Shown one piece after another: positions 1-7,469 of a DNA stretch of 64,000 bases. The translations under genes were made by a program, and so were the position numbers. The notes below the pieces were generated by a model, which saw nothing but the letters and a program-made list of their open reading frames with translations, was not told the origin of the DNA and ran no database searches. This DNA comes from Corynebacterium sp. Lineage in GTDB: Bacteria > Actinomycetota > Actinomycetes > Mycobacteriales > Mycobacteriaceae. Numbering within the stretch: position 1 is the first letter of the stretch; every line of letters starts with the position of its first letter. The DNA lies in contig NZ_JAUNLP010000005.1 of the NCBI RefSeq assembly GCF_030532195.1, forward strand, positions 62,001 through 126,000. The letters are read 5' to 3'.

Positions 1-1325
1 TGGGCCTGCTGGATATCGACGAGATTCAGGCAGACGCCATTTTGGCCATGCAGCTGCGTCGACTGGCAGCCCTGGAGCGCCAGAAGATTATCGACGAGTT
101 GGCTGAGATTGAGCTCGAAATTGCTGACTTGAAGGACATTCTGGCCAAGCCGGAGCGTCAGCGTGCCATTGTTAAGGACGAGCTGGCAGAGGTCGTGGAC
201 AAGTTCGGTGATGACCGCCGCACCCAGATTGTGGCCGCCGAAGGCGATGTCACCGAAGAGGATCTCATTGCCCGCGAAAACGTCGTGGTGACCATTACCT
301 CCACCGGCTACGCCAAGCGCACCAAGGTCGATGCCTACAAGTCGCAGCGCCGCGGTGGCAAGGGCGTGCGCGGTGCAGATCTGAAGCAGGACGATATTGT
401 CCGCCACTTCTTTGTCTGTTCCACGCACGACTGGATCCTGTTCTTCACCAACAAGGGTCGCGTCTACCGCCTGAAGGCCTACGAGCTGCCGGAGGCAACT
501 CGCGCCGCCCGCGGTCAGCATGTCGCCAACCTGCTGGAATTCCAGCCGGAGGAGCGCATCGCCGAGGTGCTGCAGATTCAGAGCTACCAGGACAGCCCAT
601 ACTTGGTGCTGGCTACCAGCGAGGGCAAGGTCAAGAAGTCCCGCCTGGAGGACTACGAGTCCGCACGCTCCGCCGGCCTGATTGCTATCAACCTGCGCGA
701 GGGCGACTCCCTGATTGGTGCCCGCCTGTGCTCCGCCGATGATGACCTGCTGTTGGTCTCCGAACGCGGCCAGGCCATCCGCTTCACCGCCGATGATGAC
801 GCACTGCGCCCGATGGGACGCGCCACCGCCGGTGTTCAGGGCATGCGCTTCAAGGGTGATGACAAGCTGCTCAGCATGGTCGTGGTCGAGGAGGATCACA
901 GCCTGCTCGTCGCCACTACCGGCGGTTACGGCAAGAAGACCAAGCTCAGTGAGTACACCGCCCAGAACCGCGGTGGCATGGGTGTACTGACCCTGAAGTA
1001 CGACCCGAAGCGTGGTCCGCTAATGGGTGCGCTCGTAGTCGACAACGACGACGAGATCTTCGCTGTCACCTCCGCCGGCGACATCATCCGCACCAACGTC
1101 AACGAGATTCGCGCCACCTCGCGTGCCACTAAGGGCGTGCGCCTGGTCAATCTCGCCGACGGCGTGGAGCTGCTGGCAATTGACCGCAACGTCGAGGACG
1201 AGGGCGAGGAGACCGCTTCCAAGGTCTCCGAAGCCGGCACCCTGGATGTTGTACCGAAGCGCACCGGTGCCACCAAGAGCACCGGTGCCGCAGAGCCCAG
1301 CGACTCGGAGGACGAGAAGGAGTAG
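1..1325 (+). CDS. gyrA: DNA gyrase subunit A, 3' part (5' end outside window)
   Basis: This is the C-terminal part of the type II topoisomerase subunit that breaks and rejoins DNA and, with GyrB, introduces negative supercoils. The frame is open from the first bases, so the gene starts upstream of the window. The fragment begins in the coiled-coil/tower end (GLLDIDEIQADAILAMQL) and then has the C-terminal DNA-wrapping beta-pinwheel. The GyrA box QRRGGKG, needed for DNA wrapping, lies at about base 343. Repeated blade motifs follow, such as NRGGMGV near base 966. The tail is acidic and Ser/Glu-rich and ends in EDEKE. The next gene starts 3 bp after the stop, which suggests co-transcription. 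Identification is firm. Confidence 0.97.
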   Translation, partial: GLLDIDEIQADAILAMQLRRLAALERQKIIDELAEIELEIADLKDILAKPERQRAIVKDELAEVVDKFGDDRRTQIVAAEGDVTEEDLIARENVVVTITSTGYAKRTKVDAYKSQRRGGKGVRGADLKQDDIVRHFFVCSTHDWILFFTNKGRVYRLKAYELPEATRAARGQHVANLLEFQPEERIAEVLQIQSYQDSPYLVLATSEGKVKKSRLEDYESARSAGLIAINLREGDSLIGARLCSADDDLLLVSERGQAIRFTADDDALRPMGRATAGVQGMRFKGDDKLLSMVVVEEDHSLLVATTGGYGKKTKLSEYTAQNRGGMGVLTLKYDPKRGPLMGALVVDNDDEIFAVTSAGDIIRTNVNEIRATSRATKGVRLVNLADGVELLAIDRNVEDEGEETASKVSEAGTLDVVPKRTGATKSTGAAEPSDSEDEKE

Positions 1326-1328
1326 CGC

Positions 1329-1661
1329 ATGGCCGAAACCAACTTGGTAGTCGACAAGGTGAGCCCCTGGTCCGTCATGCGTGTCACGGCGGCCACAGGA
1401 TTCATTGGCTTCCTGGTCTGGATTGCCGCAGTCGGCCTGCTCTACCTTCTGCTCTCGGGTATGGGATTGCTCGCGCCAATTAGTGAAATGATTGGCGGTG
1501 AGGACACCATCAGCGCAGGACTGGTTCTCGGCCTCGCTGCCGCGGTCGGCGCGCTGTGGTGGGTGCTGTCGATTGGCCTGATGTCTCTCGGCGCTGTCAT
1601 CTACAACGCCTGCAGCGGTCTGGTCGGAGGCGTCAAGGTCGCGCTTGTCGACGACGAATAG
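1329..1661 (+). CDS. DUF3566 family membrane protein
   Basis: A 110-aa protein with two hydrophobic segments, at about residues 22-46 and 62-90, and a short soluble N-terminus (MAETNLVVDKVSPWSVMRV). The fold, length and location immediately after gyrA match the actinobacterial DUF3566 family, whose role is not established. It starts 3 bp after the gyrA stop, so it is probably the last gene of the gyrBA transcript. A GC-rich inverted repeat follows at 1678-1716. The family call rests on pattern and synteny. The ATG at 1329 is the only sensible start. Confidence 0.85.
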   Translation: MAETNLVVDKVSPWSVMRVTAATGFIGFLVWIAAVGLLYLLLSGMGLLAPISEMIGGEDTISAGLVLGLAAAVGALWWVLSIGLMSLGAVIYNACSGLVGGVKVALVDDE

Positions 1662-1677
1662 GTCGCCAACCCTCCCT

Positions 1678-1716
1678 CGGCCCCGGTAGCACCCCCGTTT
1701 GGTGGCGCCGGGGCCG
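1678..1716 (+). terminator. GC-rich hairpin after the gyrA-DUF3566 unit
   Basis: CGGCCCCGG at 1678-1686 pairs with CCGGGGCCG at 1708-1716, with an inner CACC/GGTG pairing. No run of T follows, so it may be only a weak or factor-assisted terminator. Confidence 0.4.
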
Positions 1717-1744
1717 CAGTGGTTCTGCAGTCCCTTTCAAGTGA

Positions 1745-1760
1745 AGTGGTTCTAACCACT
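1745..1760. promoter_or_regulatory. 16-bp palindrome upstream of tRNA-Ile
   Basis: AGTGGTT-CT-AACCACT is a perfect 7-bp dyad with a 2-bp centre. The loop is too short for an RNA hairpin, so a protein-binding site is more likely. It lies about 85 bp upstream of tRNA-Ile. I do not recognise the regulator. Confidence 0.3.
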
Positions 1761-1843
1761 GCTTTATAACTCAATATTTAGGCCTCTGACCAGCCGATTT
1801 GTGAAGTGTCATGGTTACGGGTTAAGTTATATCTCGTTCCACG

Positions 1844-1917
1844 GGGCCTATAGCTCAGGCGGTTAGAGCACTTCGCTGATAACGAAGGGGTCGGAGGTTC
1901 AAGTCCTCCTAGGCCCA
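1844..1917 (+). tRNA. tRNA-Ile (anticodon GAT)
   Basis: A 74-nt cloverleaf. The acceptor GGGCCTA pairs with TAGGCCC, the discriminator is A, the anticodon GAT is at 1878-1880, and the T-arm contains GGTTCAAGTCC. The CCA end is not encoded. Here the gene stands apart from any rRNA operon, paired with tRNA-Ala as is usual downstream of gyrA in corynebacteria. Confidence 0.97.
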
Positions 1918-1930
1918 CTACCGAACAAGG

Positions 1931-1936
1931 TATAAT
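1931..1936 (+). promoter_or_regulatory. possible -10 element for tRNA-Ala
   Basis: A perfect TATAAT sits in the 31-bp gap between the two tRNAs, 12 bp upstream of the mature tRNA-Ala 5' end. No good -35 is seen, since that position would fall in the tRNA-Ile 3' end. It may allow separate transcription of tRNA-Ala. Confidence 0.35.
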
Positions 1937-1948
1937 TGCTCGGTGTAT

Positions 1949-2021
1949 GGGGCTTTAGCTCAATTGGTAGAGCACCTGCTTTGCAAGCAGGAGGTCAGGG
2001 GTTCGATTCCCCTAAGCTCCA
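1949..2021 (+). tRNA. tRNA-Ala (anticodon TGC)
   Basis: A 73-nt cloverleaf. The acceptor GGGGCTT pairs with AAGCTCC, the discriminator is A, the anticodon TGC at 1982-1984 sits in the stem CCTGC/GCAGG, and the T-arm is GGGGTTCGATTCCCC. CCA is not encoded. A strong terminator follows at 2032. Confidence 0.97.
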
Positions 2022-2031
2022 CAAATGGAAC

Positions 2032-2066
2032 AAAATCCCCCGGTCGAAAGGCCGGGGGATTTTTTG
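2032..2066 (+). terminator. rho-independent terminator after tRNA-Ala
   Basis: CCCCCGG at 2037-2043 pairs with CCGGGGG at 2052-2058, extended by flanking AAAAT/ATTTT. A run of six T follows. This ends the tRNA transcript. Confidence 0.9.
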
Positions 2067-2133
2067 TAGTGCGACTTCACGGCGGATTCTAGGGGTCGTG
2101 CCACGCCGTGGGGCGGTGTGTCGTGCGACGGCA

Positions 2134-2814
2134 CTAGACGGTGTGGGCGTTGTGAATACCGGCATGCAGCCGAGATTTAAGTTCACTGAAGGCAGGATTA
2201 ACAGGGATTTCCCACAACTGTTGCACTCGTTCCTCATTCGTCCCGATTGCCTCAGAAGTGCTTCTTCGACCGAGCGTGTGACAAAGGCAATGGTTTACCG
2301 AGTCCAGTTTCAGCATGATCAATCCTTCAGAGGCTTTTTCATAGTGTTTTGGATTGAAGGCCTTGACGTCGTTCTGTTCCTGGAGGAAGACAGTGGTGTT
2401 GTACAGCGCTTTGGCGGACGTCGTTGAGCCGACGAAACCGAAGTCCGCCGACTCTGCTGCAAATCTCTAAACAATGTCTTGCCCAGCGGGGAATCGAGTC
2501 CAAGTGTTGTTCAGCGAATAGGAGAAGTTCGTAGAGGGGGGCTGTAATGGCGATGCGAATTATGGTGGCAATGGTGAGGGCGGTCTCCAACTGCGTGCTG
2601 GAAGCCTAGGCCGCGCCACCGATACCTGGGATGTCGTCGTTCATCTCAGCGGCAATTCCACAGGTCAAATCCACGGCAATGCGCTCGGGTTGGGGAGGAT
2701 GACGGGATCGATGCCGCCAAAACGGGCAATTGCCCACCAGATTTCGATAAGGCCTGCGAAAACGGAGACTTGGAACGTGCGTAATCTGAGTCAGCTGCTG
2801 AAGCGGGGGCTCAT
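2134..2814 (-). pseudogene. decayed gene of unknown family
   Basis: No intact gene is seen between 2067 and 2943, but the minus strand holds protein-like pieces in different frames. One open stretch, 2466 down to 2134, reads about 110 residues and includes GSTTSAKALYNTTVFLQEQ and NEERVQQLWEIPVNPAFSEL before a TAG. Upstream, in another frame, is LTIATIIRIAITAPLYELLL, preceded by VDLTCGIAAEMNDDIPG, which ends in TAG at 2606. Further upstream is EIWWAIARFGGIDPVILPNP, after an ATG at 2814 and an in-frame TGA. A single gene broken by frameshifts and stops explains this better than several short genes. The piece with WWAIARFGG..VILPNP loosely recalls the start of NitT/TauT-type ABC permeases, but this is weak. 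The product is not recognised. Confidence 0.35.
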
Positions 2815-2943
2815 TTGGAAAATGGGAAGCTAGTTAAAGATCCCCGCGCATCCGTTTCAGGCGTGTTCTTGTAGATTTCGCTCCTCCAGTTAGAGGTAGC
2901 CAAATGGAAATTTTGATGAAAGCGTTGATGCTCGGAATTTTTC

Positions 2944-3582
2944 ATGAAACGCTTACGCCGAAGGCATAGTTTTAAAAGGCTATTCACGTCAGTCTTAGTT
3001 TCCCTAACTTTTATGGGAACAGTGACAGGAACTGCTTCTGCGGAACGTCAATCTGAGGCAGGACTGGTGAATGAGGTAATGAATTCGGAGAACCCTCAAG
3101 AAACGTATAAAGCGTTGTCCAAAGTAGATAAAGAGATCTTTTTGCGCGCTATGTCACCGTCCTCAGTAGAGCAAAGCGTTTCGGTTCCAGTTGTCACTGC
3201 AACGCGCAGTAGTGGTAGCTGCAAGACTGCAAACCATCATCAAGACTGGAAATCTAACTATGGGTTCGTAGTTGCCACTTCGTGGCTGTCGATGGAGTGG
3301 TGCTCGTCAGGCAATACAGTGACCAGCGTTAGAATTACTAACCAAGGTGGGGAGACATCAACTCCGGGATATACATACCAAGGAGTTTTGAATAGCGGTA
3401 CCCGTGCATCGGGGCCATCAGGTCGAGCCTATTCAGAAATTGGCCTCAAGCTACTCGACAGTGTGGACTTCGTTAATCTGCTTCCGGCTCTGCATCCGTG
3501 TATTAAGCATACGGGGTATGCCGATGGGCATACGGACATCCTAGCTGATGTTAATGCTGGAAATGGTTGTCGGCAGGTATAA
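2944..3582 (+). CDS. secreted protein of unknown function (four cysteines)
   Basis: A 212-aa protein not recognised from any family. It has a basic N-terminus (KRLRRRHSFKR), a hydrophobic core and a likely signal peptidase site after TGTASA near residue 33, so it should be exported. The mature part has four cysteines (about residues 93, 120, 186 and 209), enough for two disulfides, and a Gly/Ser/Thr-rich middle. The codons are more AT-rich than in neighbouring housekeeping genes, and the gene sits in an accessory patch behind tRNA-Ala, suggesting acquisition. It is followed closely by a small membrane protein. The layout resembles the secreted/membrane pair at 44594-45258. An effector with a partner is inference only. 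Confidence 0.75.
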   Translation: MKRLRRRHSFKRLFTSVLVSLTFMGTVTGTASAERQSEAGLVNEVMNSENPQETYKALSKVDKEIFLRAMSPSSVEQSVSVPVVTATRSSGSCKTANHHQDWKSNYGFVVATSWLSMEWCSSGNTVTSVRITNQGGETSTPGYTYQGVLNSGTRASGPSGRAYSEIGLKLLDSVDFVNLLPALHPCIKHTGYADGHTDILADVNAGNGCRQV

Positions 3583-3584
3583 CA

Positions 3585-3818
3585 GTGGAAATTCCGGCTT
3601 ACTACGATTTAATATGGACGCTTTTTCCCATTGTTTATCTTGGGCTTTTGGGGATTGTTGTCTTCTTTGAGGCGCGTCGAGAAAGCGGCACTAACCGAAT
3701 AATTGCCTGGTCACTTGTACAGCTACTGTTCCCGCTTATCGGTTTTATTATCTGGGCAGTGTTCTTCTTCAGCGAAAAAAGACATGGTAGTAAAGGCCAG
3801 AGAGACTTAAAGAATTAA
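3585..3818 (+). CDS. small two-TM membrane protein, PLDc_N-like
   Basis: A 77-aa protein with two membrane segments, about residues 8-26 (LFPIVYLGLLGIVVFFEA) and 40-62 (SLVQLLFPLIGFIIWAVFF), and a basic tail. The second segment resembles the short PLDc_N-type domain found alone in many small actinobacterial membrane proteins. I choose GTG 3585, 2 bp after the stop of the upstream secreted protein, with GGCAGG about 8 nt upstream. A TTG at 3567, overlapping the upstream gene, would add six residues. The tight spacing implies translational coupling with the secreted protein. A role as its partner or immunity protein is possible but unproven. Confidence 0.65.
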   Translation: MEIPAYYDLIWTLFPIVYLGLLGIVVFFEARRESGTNRIIAWSLVQLLFPLIGFIIWAVFFFSEKRHGSKGQRDLKN

Positions 3819-3863
3819 GCTGGTCCGGTAACTGAGAAGCCTGGAAAAGATATAGACAGCAAA

Positions 3864-3914
3864 ACGCCCGATTGTCTTCCCGCATCACTGCGCGGAAACA
3901 ATCGGGCGTGAAAA
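3864..3914 (+). terminator. bidirectional terminator
   Basis: ACGCCCGATTGT at 3864-3875 pairs with ACAATCGGGCGT at 3898-3909. An A-run lies on one side and AAAAGTTTT on the other. It separates the convergent small membrane protein gene and the minus-strand gene at 3940. Confidence 0.85.
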
Positions 3915-3939
3915 GTTTTTAGCTAACTAGCTAGAGCTT

Positions 3940-4812
3940 TTACTTCTTGCGAGCCTGACCCGGCTTCGGAGCCGGCTTGGACGGCTTAGAAGAAATCTTC
4001 TTAGCGTCCTCAGCGTTCTTCTTCTCGGTCTTGACCTCGTCGACCTTAATCTGAGCCTGCTTGGAAGCCTCTGCAGCCTTCTCCTCAGTGGTCTCCTTGG
4101 CATCAGCAGCCTTGTCAGCTGCCTTATCCTTTACTTCTTCAGCCTTGTCTGCAGCCTCGGAAGCCTTCTCCTCAACGGTCTCCTTGACCTCGGAGGCCTT
4201 TTCTTCGACCTTGTGCTTAACTTCCTGGGCCTTCTGCTGGTACGGAGCCGGGTCGACCGGGAGCTTGTCGTCCTTGCGCAGCTTCCAGACGATGACACCG
4301 ACGATTGCAGCGACAACAGCGAAGATCAGGGAAGCGGTCGCAATGCGGCCGTTCTTGTTACGCTGCTCTTCCTTGCCAGTGACCTTGTCGATGGCCTTTT
4401 GAGTGCGCACCTCGAGATCCTTGCGAGCCTTCTTGGCCTTCTTTTCAGCCTTCTTAGCCTCGCAGCGAGCCTTGCAACGGGTCTTCTTGCCCTTACGCTT
4501 TGCGTCCTTTTCAGCCTTCTTAAGAGCCCTCTTGGCTTCCTTGCGAGCCTTCCGAGAATTCTTCTCGGCCTTGCCGGTCAGCTCTTCAGCCTGCTCAGCA
4601 ATCTGCTCGCGAGCGTCGGACACCTTCTCCTTAACGTCGTCTGCCCAATCGGATGCTGCTTCCTTTGCAGCTTCGTTCTGTGCAGCTGCCACCTTCTTTG
4701 CCTCCTGCATCGTGTCGTAGAGTTCTGCAGCCTTCTTATCTCGGTAATCCGAGTAGCTGTTGTAAGCCGACTTCAATCCCTTAACAGCCAGCGAGATTGC
4801 GTTGGGGTTCAT
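3940..4812 (-). CDS. Lys/Ala/Glu-rich single-pass membrane protein with coiled-coil repeats
   Basis: A 290-aa protein of strongly biased composition. Residues 1-60 look helical. About 75-150 form a very basic KKAEKKAKKA-type stretch. One membrane segment follows near 157-176 (ATASLIFAVVAAIVGVIVWKL). The C-terminal 110 residues are 11-residue-like repeats such as VEEKASEVKETVEEKASEAA and DKAADKAADAKET, reminiscent of LEA or apolipoprotein-like amphipathic helices, ending in a Pro/Lys tail. YtxH-like envelope proteins have similar layouts, but the function is unknown. It has its own terminator at 3864. No signal peptide is seen, so the basic half is probably cytoplasmic and the acidic repeats external. 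Confidence 0.8.
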   Translation of the reverse strand: MNPNAISLAVKGLKSAYNSYSDYRDKKAAELYDTMQEAKKVAAAQNEAAKEAASDWADDVKEKVSDAREQIAEQAEELTGKAEKNSRKARKEAKRALKKAEKDAKRKGKKTRCKARCEAKKAEKKAKKARKDLEVRTQKAIDKVTGKEEQRNKNGRIATASLIFAVVAAIVGVIVWKLRKDDKLPVDPAPYQQKAQEVKHKVEEKASEVKETVEEKASEAADKAEEVKDKAADKAADAKETTEEKAAEASKQAQIKVDEVKTEKKNAEDAKKISSKPSKPAPKPGQARKK

Positions 4813-4914
4813 AACTCTCCTTAGCTAGCGCGCCGCCGAACAAGCGTCGCCCTCTAATTCTCGTTCAATTCTTAAATCAATGCTGCTGCGGCAGTTGGGC
4901 CAAGGATTCGGTGT

Positions 4915-4987
4915 CAGTACCGCAAATAACGCATTACCGCAGTACCGGAGTATTGCAATACCGCAAATACCTCAGTACCTCAGCACC
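4915..4987. repeat. degenerate short repeats in the intergenic region before ppiA
   Basis: The gap 4813-5165 contains no gene. Within it, the words CAGTACC, TACCGCA and TACCTCAG recur about seven times in 70 bp in tandem-like fashion. The meaning is unknown. The rest of the gap holds the likely promoters of the two flanking divergent genes. Confidence 0.45.
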
Positions 4988-5165
4988 ACATGAGCGACAG
5001 CAGGGTCACTTTCCAGCTTAGGCACTATTTGTCACTCATGGGGGTCAATGCGGAAGTCTTAGCCATATCTTGACCAACATTTCCGCCGCACCTTTGTCCA
5101 CGGAGATGCAGTAAATGACGGAGGAGATGGAGCAATTGGCCAGCAAGGCCGGTATCCTATGGGGC

Positions 5166-5702
5166 GTGACTATTAAGACTGCTACTGCAACTGTGCACAC
5201 TAACCATGGCGATATCGTGATTGACCTGTTCGGCAACCACGCGCCGAACACCGTCGACAACTTCATCGGCCTGGCTGAAGGCACGAAGGAGTACAAGGGT
5301 CAGAACGCTTCCGGCACTGAGTCCGGTCCGTTCTACGATGACGCAATCTTCCACCGCATCATCGCAGGTTTCATGATCCAGGGCGGTGACCCGTTGGGCA
5401 CCGGTACTGGCGGCCCGGGCTACATGTTCGATGATGAGATTCACCCGGAGCTCCAGTTCGACCGTCCGTACCTGCTGGCTATGGCAAACGCCGGCAAGCG
5501 CGGCGGCCGCGGCACCAACGGTTCTCAGTTCTTCATCACTGTTGTTCCGACTCCGCACCTCAACGGCGCACACACCATCTTCGGTGAGGTCGCTGATGAC
5601 GCCTCCAAGAAGGTCGTCGACGAAATCTCCCGCGTGGCTACTGATCACTGGGATCGCCCGCTGGAGCCGGTCGTGATTACCTCCATCGACATCGAGAAGT
5701 AA
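5166..5702 (+). CDS. ppiA: cyclophilin-type peptidyl-prolyl cis-trans isomerase
   Basis: A 178-aa cytoplasmic cyclophilin that catalyses cis-trans isomerisation of Xaa-Pro bonds. The family signature is clear: FHRIIAGFMIQGGDP carries the catalytic Arg, followed by GTNGSQFFITVVPTPHLNG and HTIFGEV. It has the small insertion EYKGQNASGTESGPF usual in actinobacterial PpiA. I choose GTG 5166 (protein starting VTIKTATATVHT), which matches corynebacterial PpiA. An in-frame ATG at 5115 would add 17 residues with no family support. The position between gyrA and crgA is conserved in Corynebacteriales. A strong terminator follows. Confidence 0.95.
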   Translation: MTIKTATATVHTNHGDIVIDLFGNHAPNTVDNFIGLAEGTKEYKGQNASGTESGPFYDDAIFHRIIAGFMIQGGDPLGTGTGGPGYMFDDEIHPELQFDRPYLLAMANAGKRGGRGTNGSQFFITVVPTPHLNGAHTIFGEVADDASKKVVDEISRVATDHWDRPLEPVVITSIDIEK

Positions 5703-5723
5703 TCCGCTAGTAAAAGCTTTCTC

Positions 5724-5758
5724 AGCCCGCCCTGGAACCTTCCAGGGCGGGCTTTTTC
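5724..5758 (+). terminator. rho-independent terminator of ppiA
   Basis: AGCCCGCCCTGGAA (5724-5737) and TTCCAGGGCGGGCT (5740-5753) form a 14-bp stem followed by TTTTT. Confidence 0.95.
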
Positions 5759-5868
5759 GTGCTTTACGACGGACGCCTCGCCGCCCGTACACCGAGCGGA
5801 ATAAAGCTGAACTTCAATGTTGTATTCAGGGGTAGTGGGGGTAGGCTCAGAATCGGCATTCGCTCCAC

Positions 5869-6265
5869 ATATCCACAGACCTGTGGATAACTTGTTCCAC
5901 TGTTTACCTAGGTGAACTCTGAAGAATCGGAGCGTTACGGTACCGATTTTTAGGAAATTACAACTTTCCACAGTTGTACACAGAGTTGTCCACATGTGTG
6001 GATAATTCCATTCTTGTAATTTACGAACCCGCGTTCGAAAGTCGCCAAACATTGCAGAATATAGGAATTACACACAGGACGACTTGCAAGTATGTGACTT
6101 GTTCACAGAGTTATCCACAGGCTGTGGATACTGTGGACACATGGATTGAAGACAAAAATGTGATGCTTTACGGTTTGGACACATGCGTCTGTGGATAACT
6201 TTCACCGAAATTCCTCCACAGTTATCCACAAATTACATGATTGTTACACAGGTTTCTGTGGATAA
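5869..6265. other. DnaA-box cluster in the ppiA-crgA intergenic region
   Basis: The roughly 720-bp gap 5703-6424 has no gene but carries many DnaA boxes. Perfect TTATCCACA copies are at 6111-6119 and 6222-6230 on the plus strand, and at 5882-5890, 5997-6005, 6190-6198 and 6257-6265 on the minus strand. One-mismatch or actinobacterial TTGTCCACA forms are at 5869, 5986, 6123 and 6132, with TTGTACACA at 5974. A further TTGTCCACG lies at 5094. Six perfect 9-mers in 400 bp is far above chance. This is either an origin or origin-accessory element, or a DnaA-titration locus. The window does not include dnaA, so I cannot tell which. Confidence 0.85.
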
Positions 6266-6366
6266 CTTTTTGAAGCTACACACAGAGCCCAATCCGTCAG
6301 TTGCGAAAAATAGTGTGGGAATCGGGTGGAGTAGCGGGGGTGACATGACCTGCGGTTTTGGACATG

Positions 6367-6400
6367 AAAAAAGCGCATCCGTGTCATACGGATGCGCTTT
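6367..6400 (-). terminator. terminator of crgA
   Basis: AAAGCGCATCCGT pairs with ACGGATGCGCTTT at the right arm. Read on the minus strand it is followed by TTTTTT, so it ends crgA and shields the DnaA-box region. Confidence 0.85.
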
Positions 6401-6424
6401 CGCTGCGGTAGAGCTGCTAGCTGG

Positions 6425-6697
6425 TTAACGCCAGCCCATAGTCATCAACAGACCAATGATGAAAAGACCGAAACCGATGAGGTAATTCCATGCGTTGAGG
6501 TCAACCATGAATGGGATGCTCGGACCCGCAACATAATTGACCAGCAGCCAACCCAGGCCGACAACCATGAAGCCGAACATCAGCACCTTGTACCAGGTAG
6601 GTGTCTGAGTGCTGTTGATCTTCACCGGAGTGCGGCTAATTGAGGAAGAACCACCGGATTGCGGTGAATTAGTGCTTTCAATCTTTGCCTTGGGCAT
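6425..6697 (-). CDS. crgA: cell division protein CrgA
   Basis: A 90-aa membrane protein of the actinobacterial CrgA family, which helps recruit septal peptidoglycan synthesis proteins to the FtsZ ring. It has a hydrophilic N-terminus ([16 protein letters not shown]), the conserved [20 protein letters not shown] first helix, a short loop with [10 protein letters not shown], and a second helix ([21 protein letters not shown]). I choose the ATG at 6697 because it matches the family start MPKAK and has AGAAGGA upstream. The longer frame, to 6736, is not family-like. It has its own terminator. Confidence 0.93.
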   Translation of the reverse strand: MPKAKIESTNSPQSGGSSSISRTPVKINSTQTPTWYKVLMFGFMVVGLGWLLVNYVAGPSIPFMVDLNAWNYLIGFGLFIIGLLMTMGWR

Positions 6698-6779
6698 GGA
6701 ATCCGAAATCCTTCTTTGCGCGACTAAACTTCGCATCTGAACTTACCAGTGAAATTATAAGGCAGTAGAATTTCCAGGT

Positions 6780-7451
6780 ATGCAGATTCTAGTCGTCGAT
6801 AACTATGACAGCTTCGTATTCAACCTGGTTCAGTACATAGGCCAGCTTGGGGAAACGGTTACTGTCTGGCGCAATGATGATTCGCGTCTCAGTGATGTTG
6901 ACGACGTCGTAAAGCGCTTTGATGCAATCTTGCTGTCGCCTGGCCCCGGTGAGCCCGCAAACGCCGGGCGCACGGAAGAGATCATTCGTGCGGTGACACG
7001 CCAGGATAACCCCACACCGGTGCTGGGTGTGTGCCTGGGGCATCAGGCAATTGGTGAGGTCTTTGGGGCGAGTGTGGTGCGTGCCGACGAATTGTTGCAC
7101 GGCAAGACCTCGCCGGTAACGCATGACGGCACGGGGGTGTTGGCAGATGTGCCGAGTCCCTTTATCGCCACGCGTTACCACTCGCTGACCGTGGATCCGA
7201 CGACGCTGCCGGAGGAGCTAATTGCGACTGCATTCACGGATTCGGGCATGTTGATGGCCATGCGCCACCGTGACCTGCCCATTCACGGTGTGCAATTCCA
7301 TCCAGAATCGGTGCTGACGCAGTACGGCCATCGCATGCTGGCCAACTGGCTGCGCCTGGCCGGCGGCGCTTACTCCGAGGAGCTGCTCGCTGAACTCGAA
7401 GGTCAGCAAGCCGGTTACCAGCGTGCTTTTTCAGACGTGGTGGCGAACTAG
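6780..7451 (+). CDS. pabA: glutamine amidotransferase subunit of aminodeoxychorismate/anthranilate synthase
   Basis: A 223-aa class I glutamine amidotransferase that supplies ammonia to chorismate-using synthases for folate or tryptophan synthesis. It contains VVDNYDSFVFNLVQY at the N-terminus, the oxyanion strand LLSPGPGEP, the nucleophile elbow GVCLGHQAIGE with Cys85, and the His-Glu pair in GVQFHPESVLT. The residues after about 195 form a short extra tail. This gene between crgA and the pknB cluster is conserved in Corynebacteriales, where it is annotated as pabA or trpG. Which pathway it serves cannot be settled here, as no synthase partner gene is nearby. Confidence 0.92.
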   Translation: MQILVVDNYDSFVFNLVQYIGQLGETVTVWRNDDSRLSDVDDVVKRFDAILLSPGPGEPANAGRTEEIIRAVTRQDNPTPVLGVCLGHQAIGEVFGASVVRADELLHGKTSPVTHDGTGVLADVPSPFIATRYHSLTVDPTTLPEELIATAFTDSGMLMAMRHRDLPIHGVQFHPESVLTQYGHRMLANWLRLAGGAYSEELLAELEGQQAGYQRAFSDVVAN

Positions 7452-7469
7452 CCCGGTCGAACTAGCCGG

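Noticed and set aside
1936..2427. 163-codon plus-strand frame running through tRNA-Ala
   Set aside because: It reads through the tRNA and its terminator and has no family-like sequence.
2640..2880. plus-strand peptide pieces such as CPPDFDKACENGDLERA
   Set aside because: Short, broken by stops, and opposite the better minus-strand fragments.
6093..6107. GlxR/CRP site TGTGACTTGTTCACA in the DnaA-box region
   Set aside because: The half-sites are right but the spacer is 5 bp rather than 6, so it is not counted as a site.
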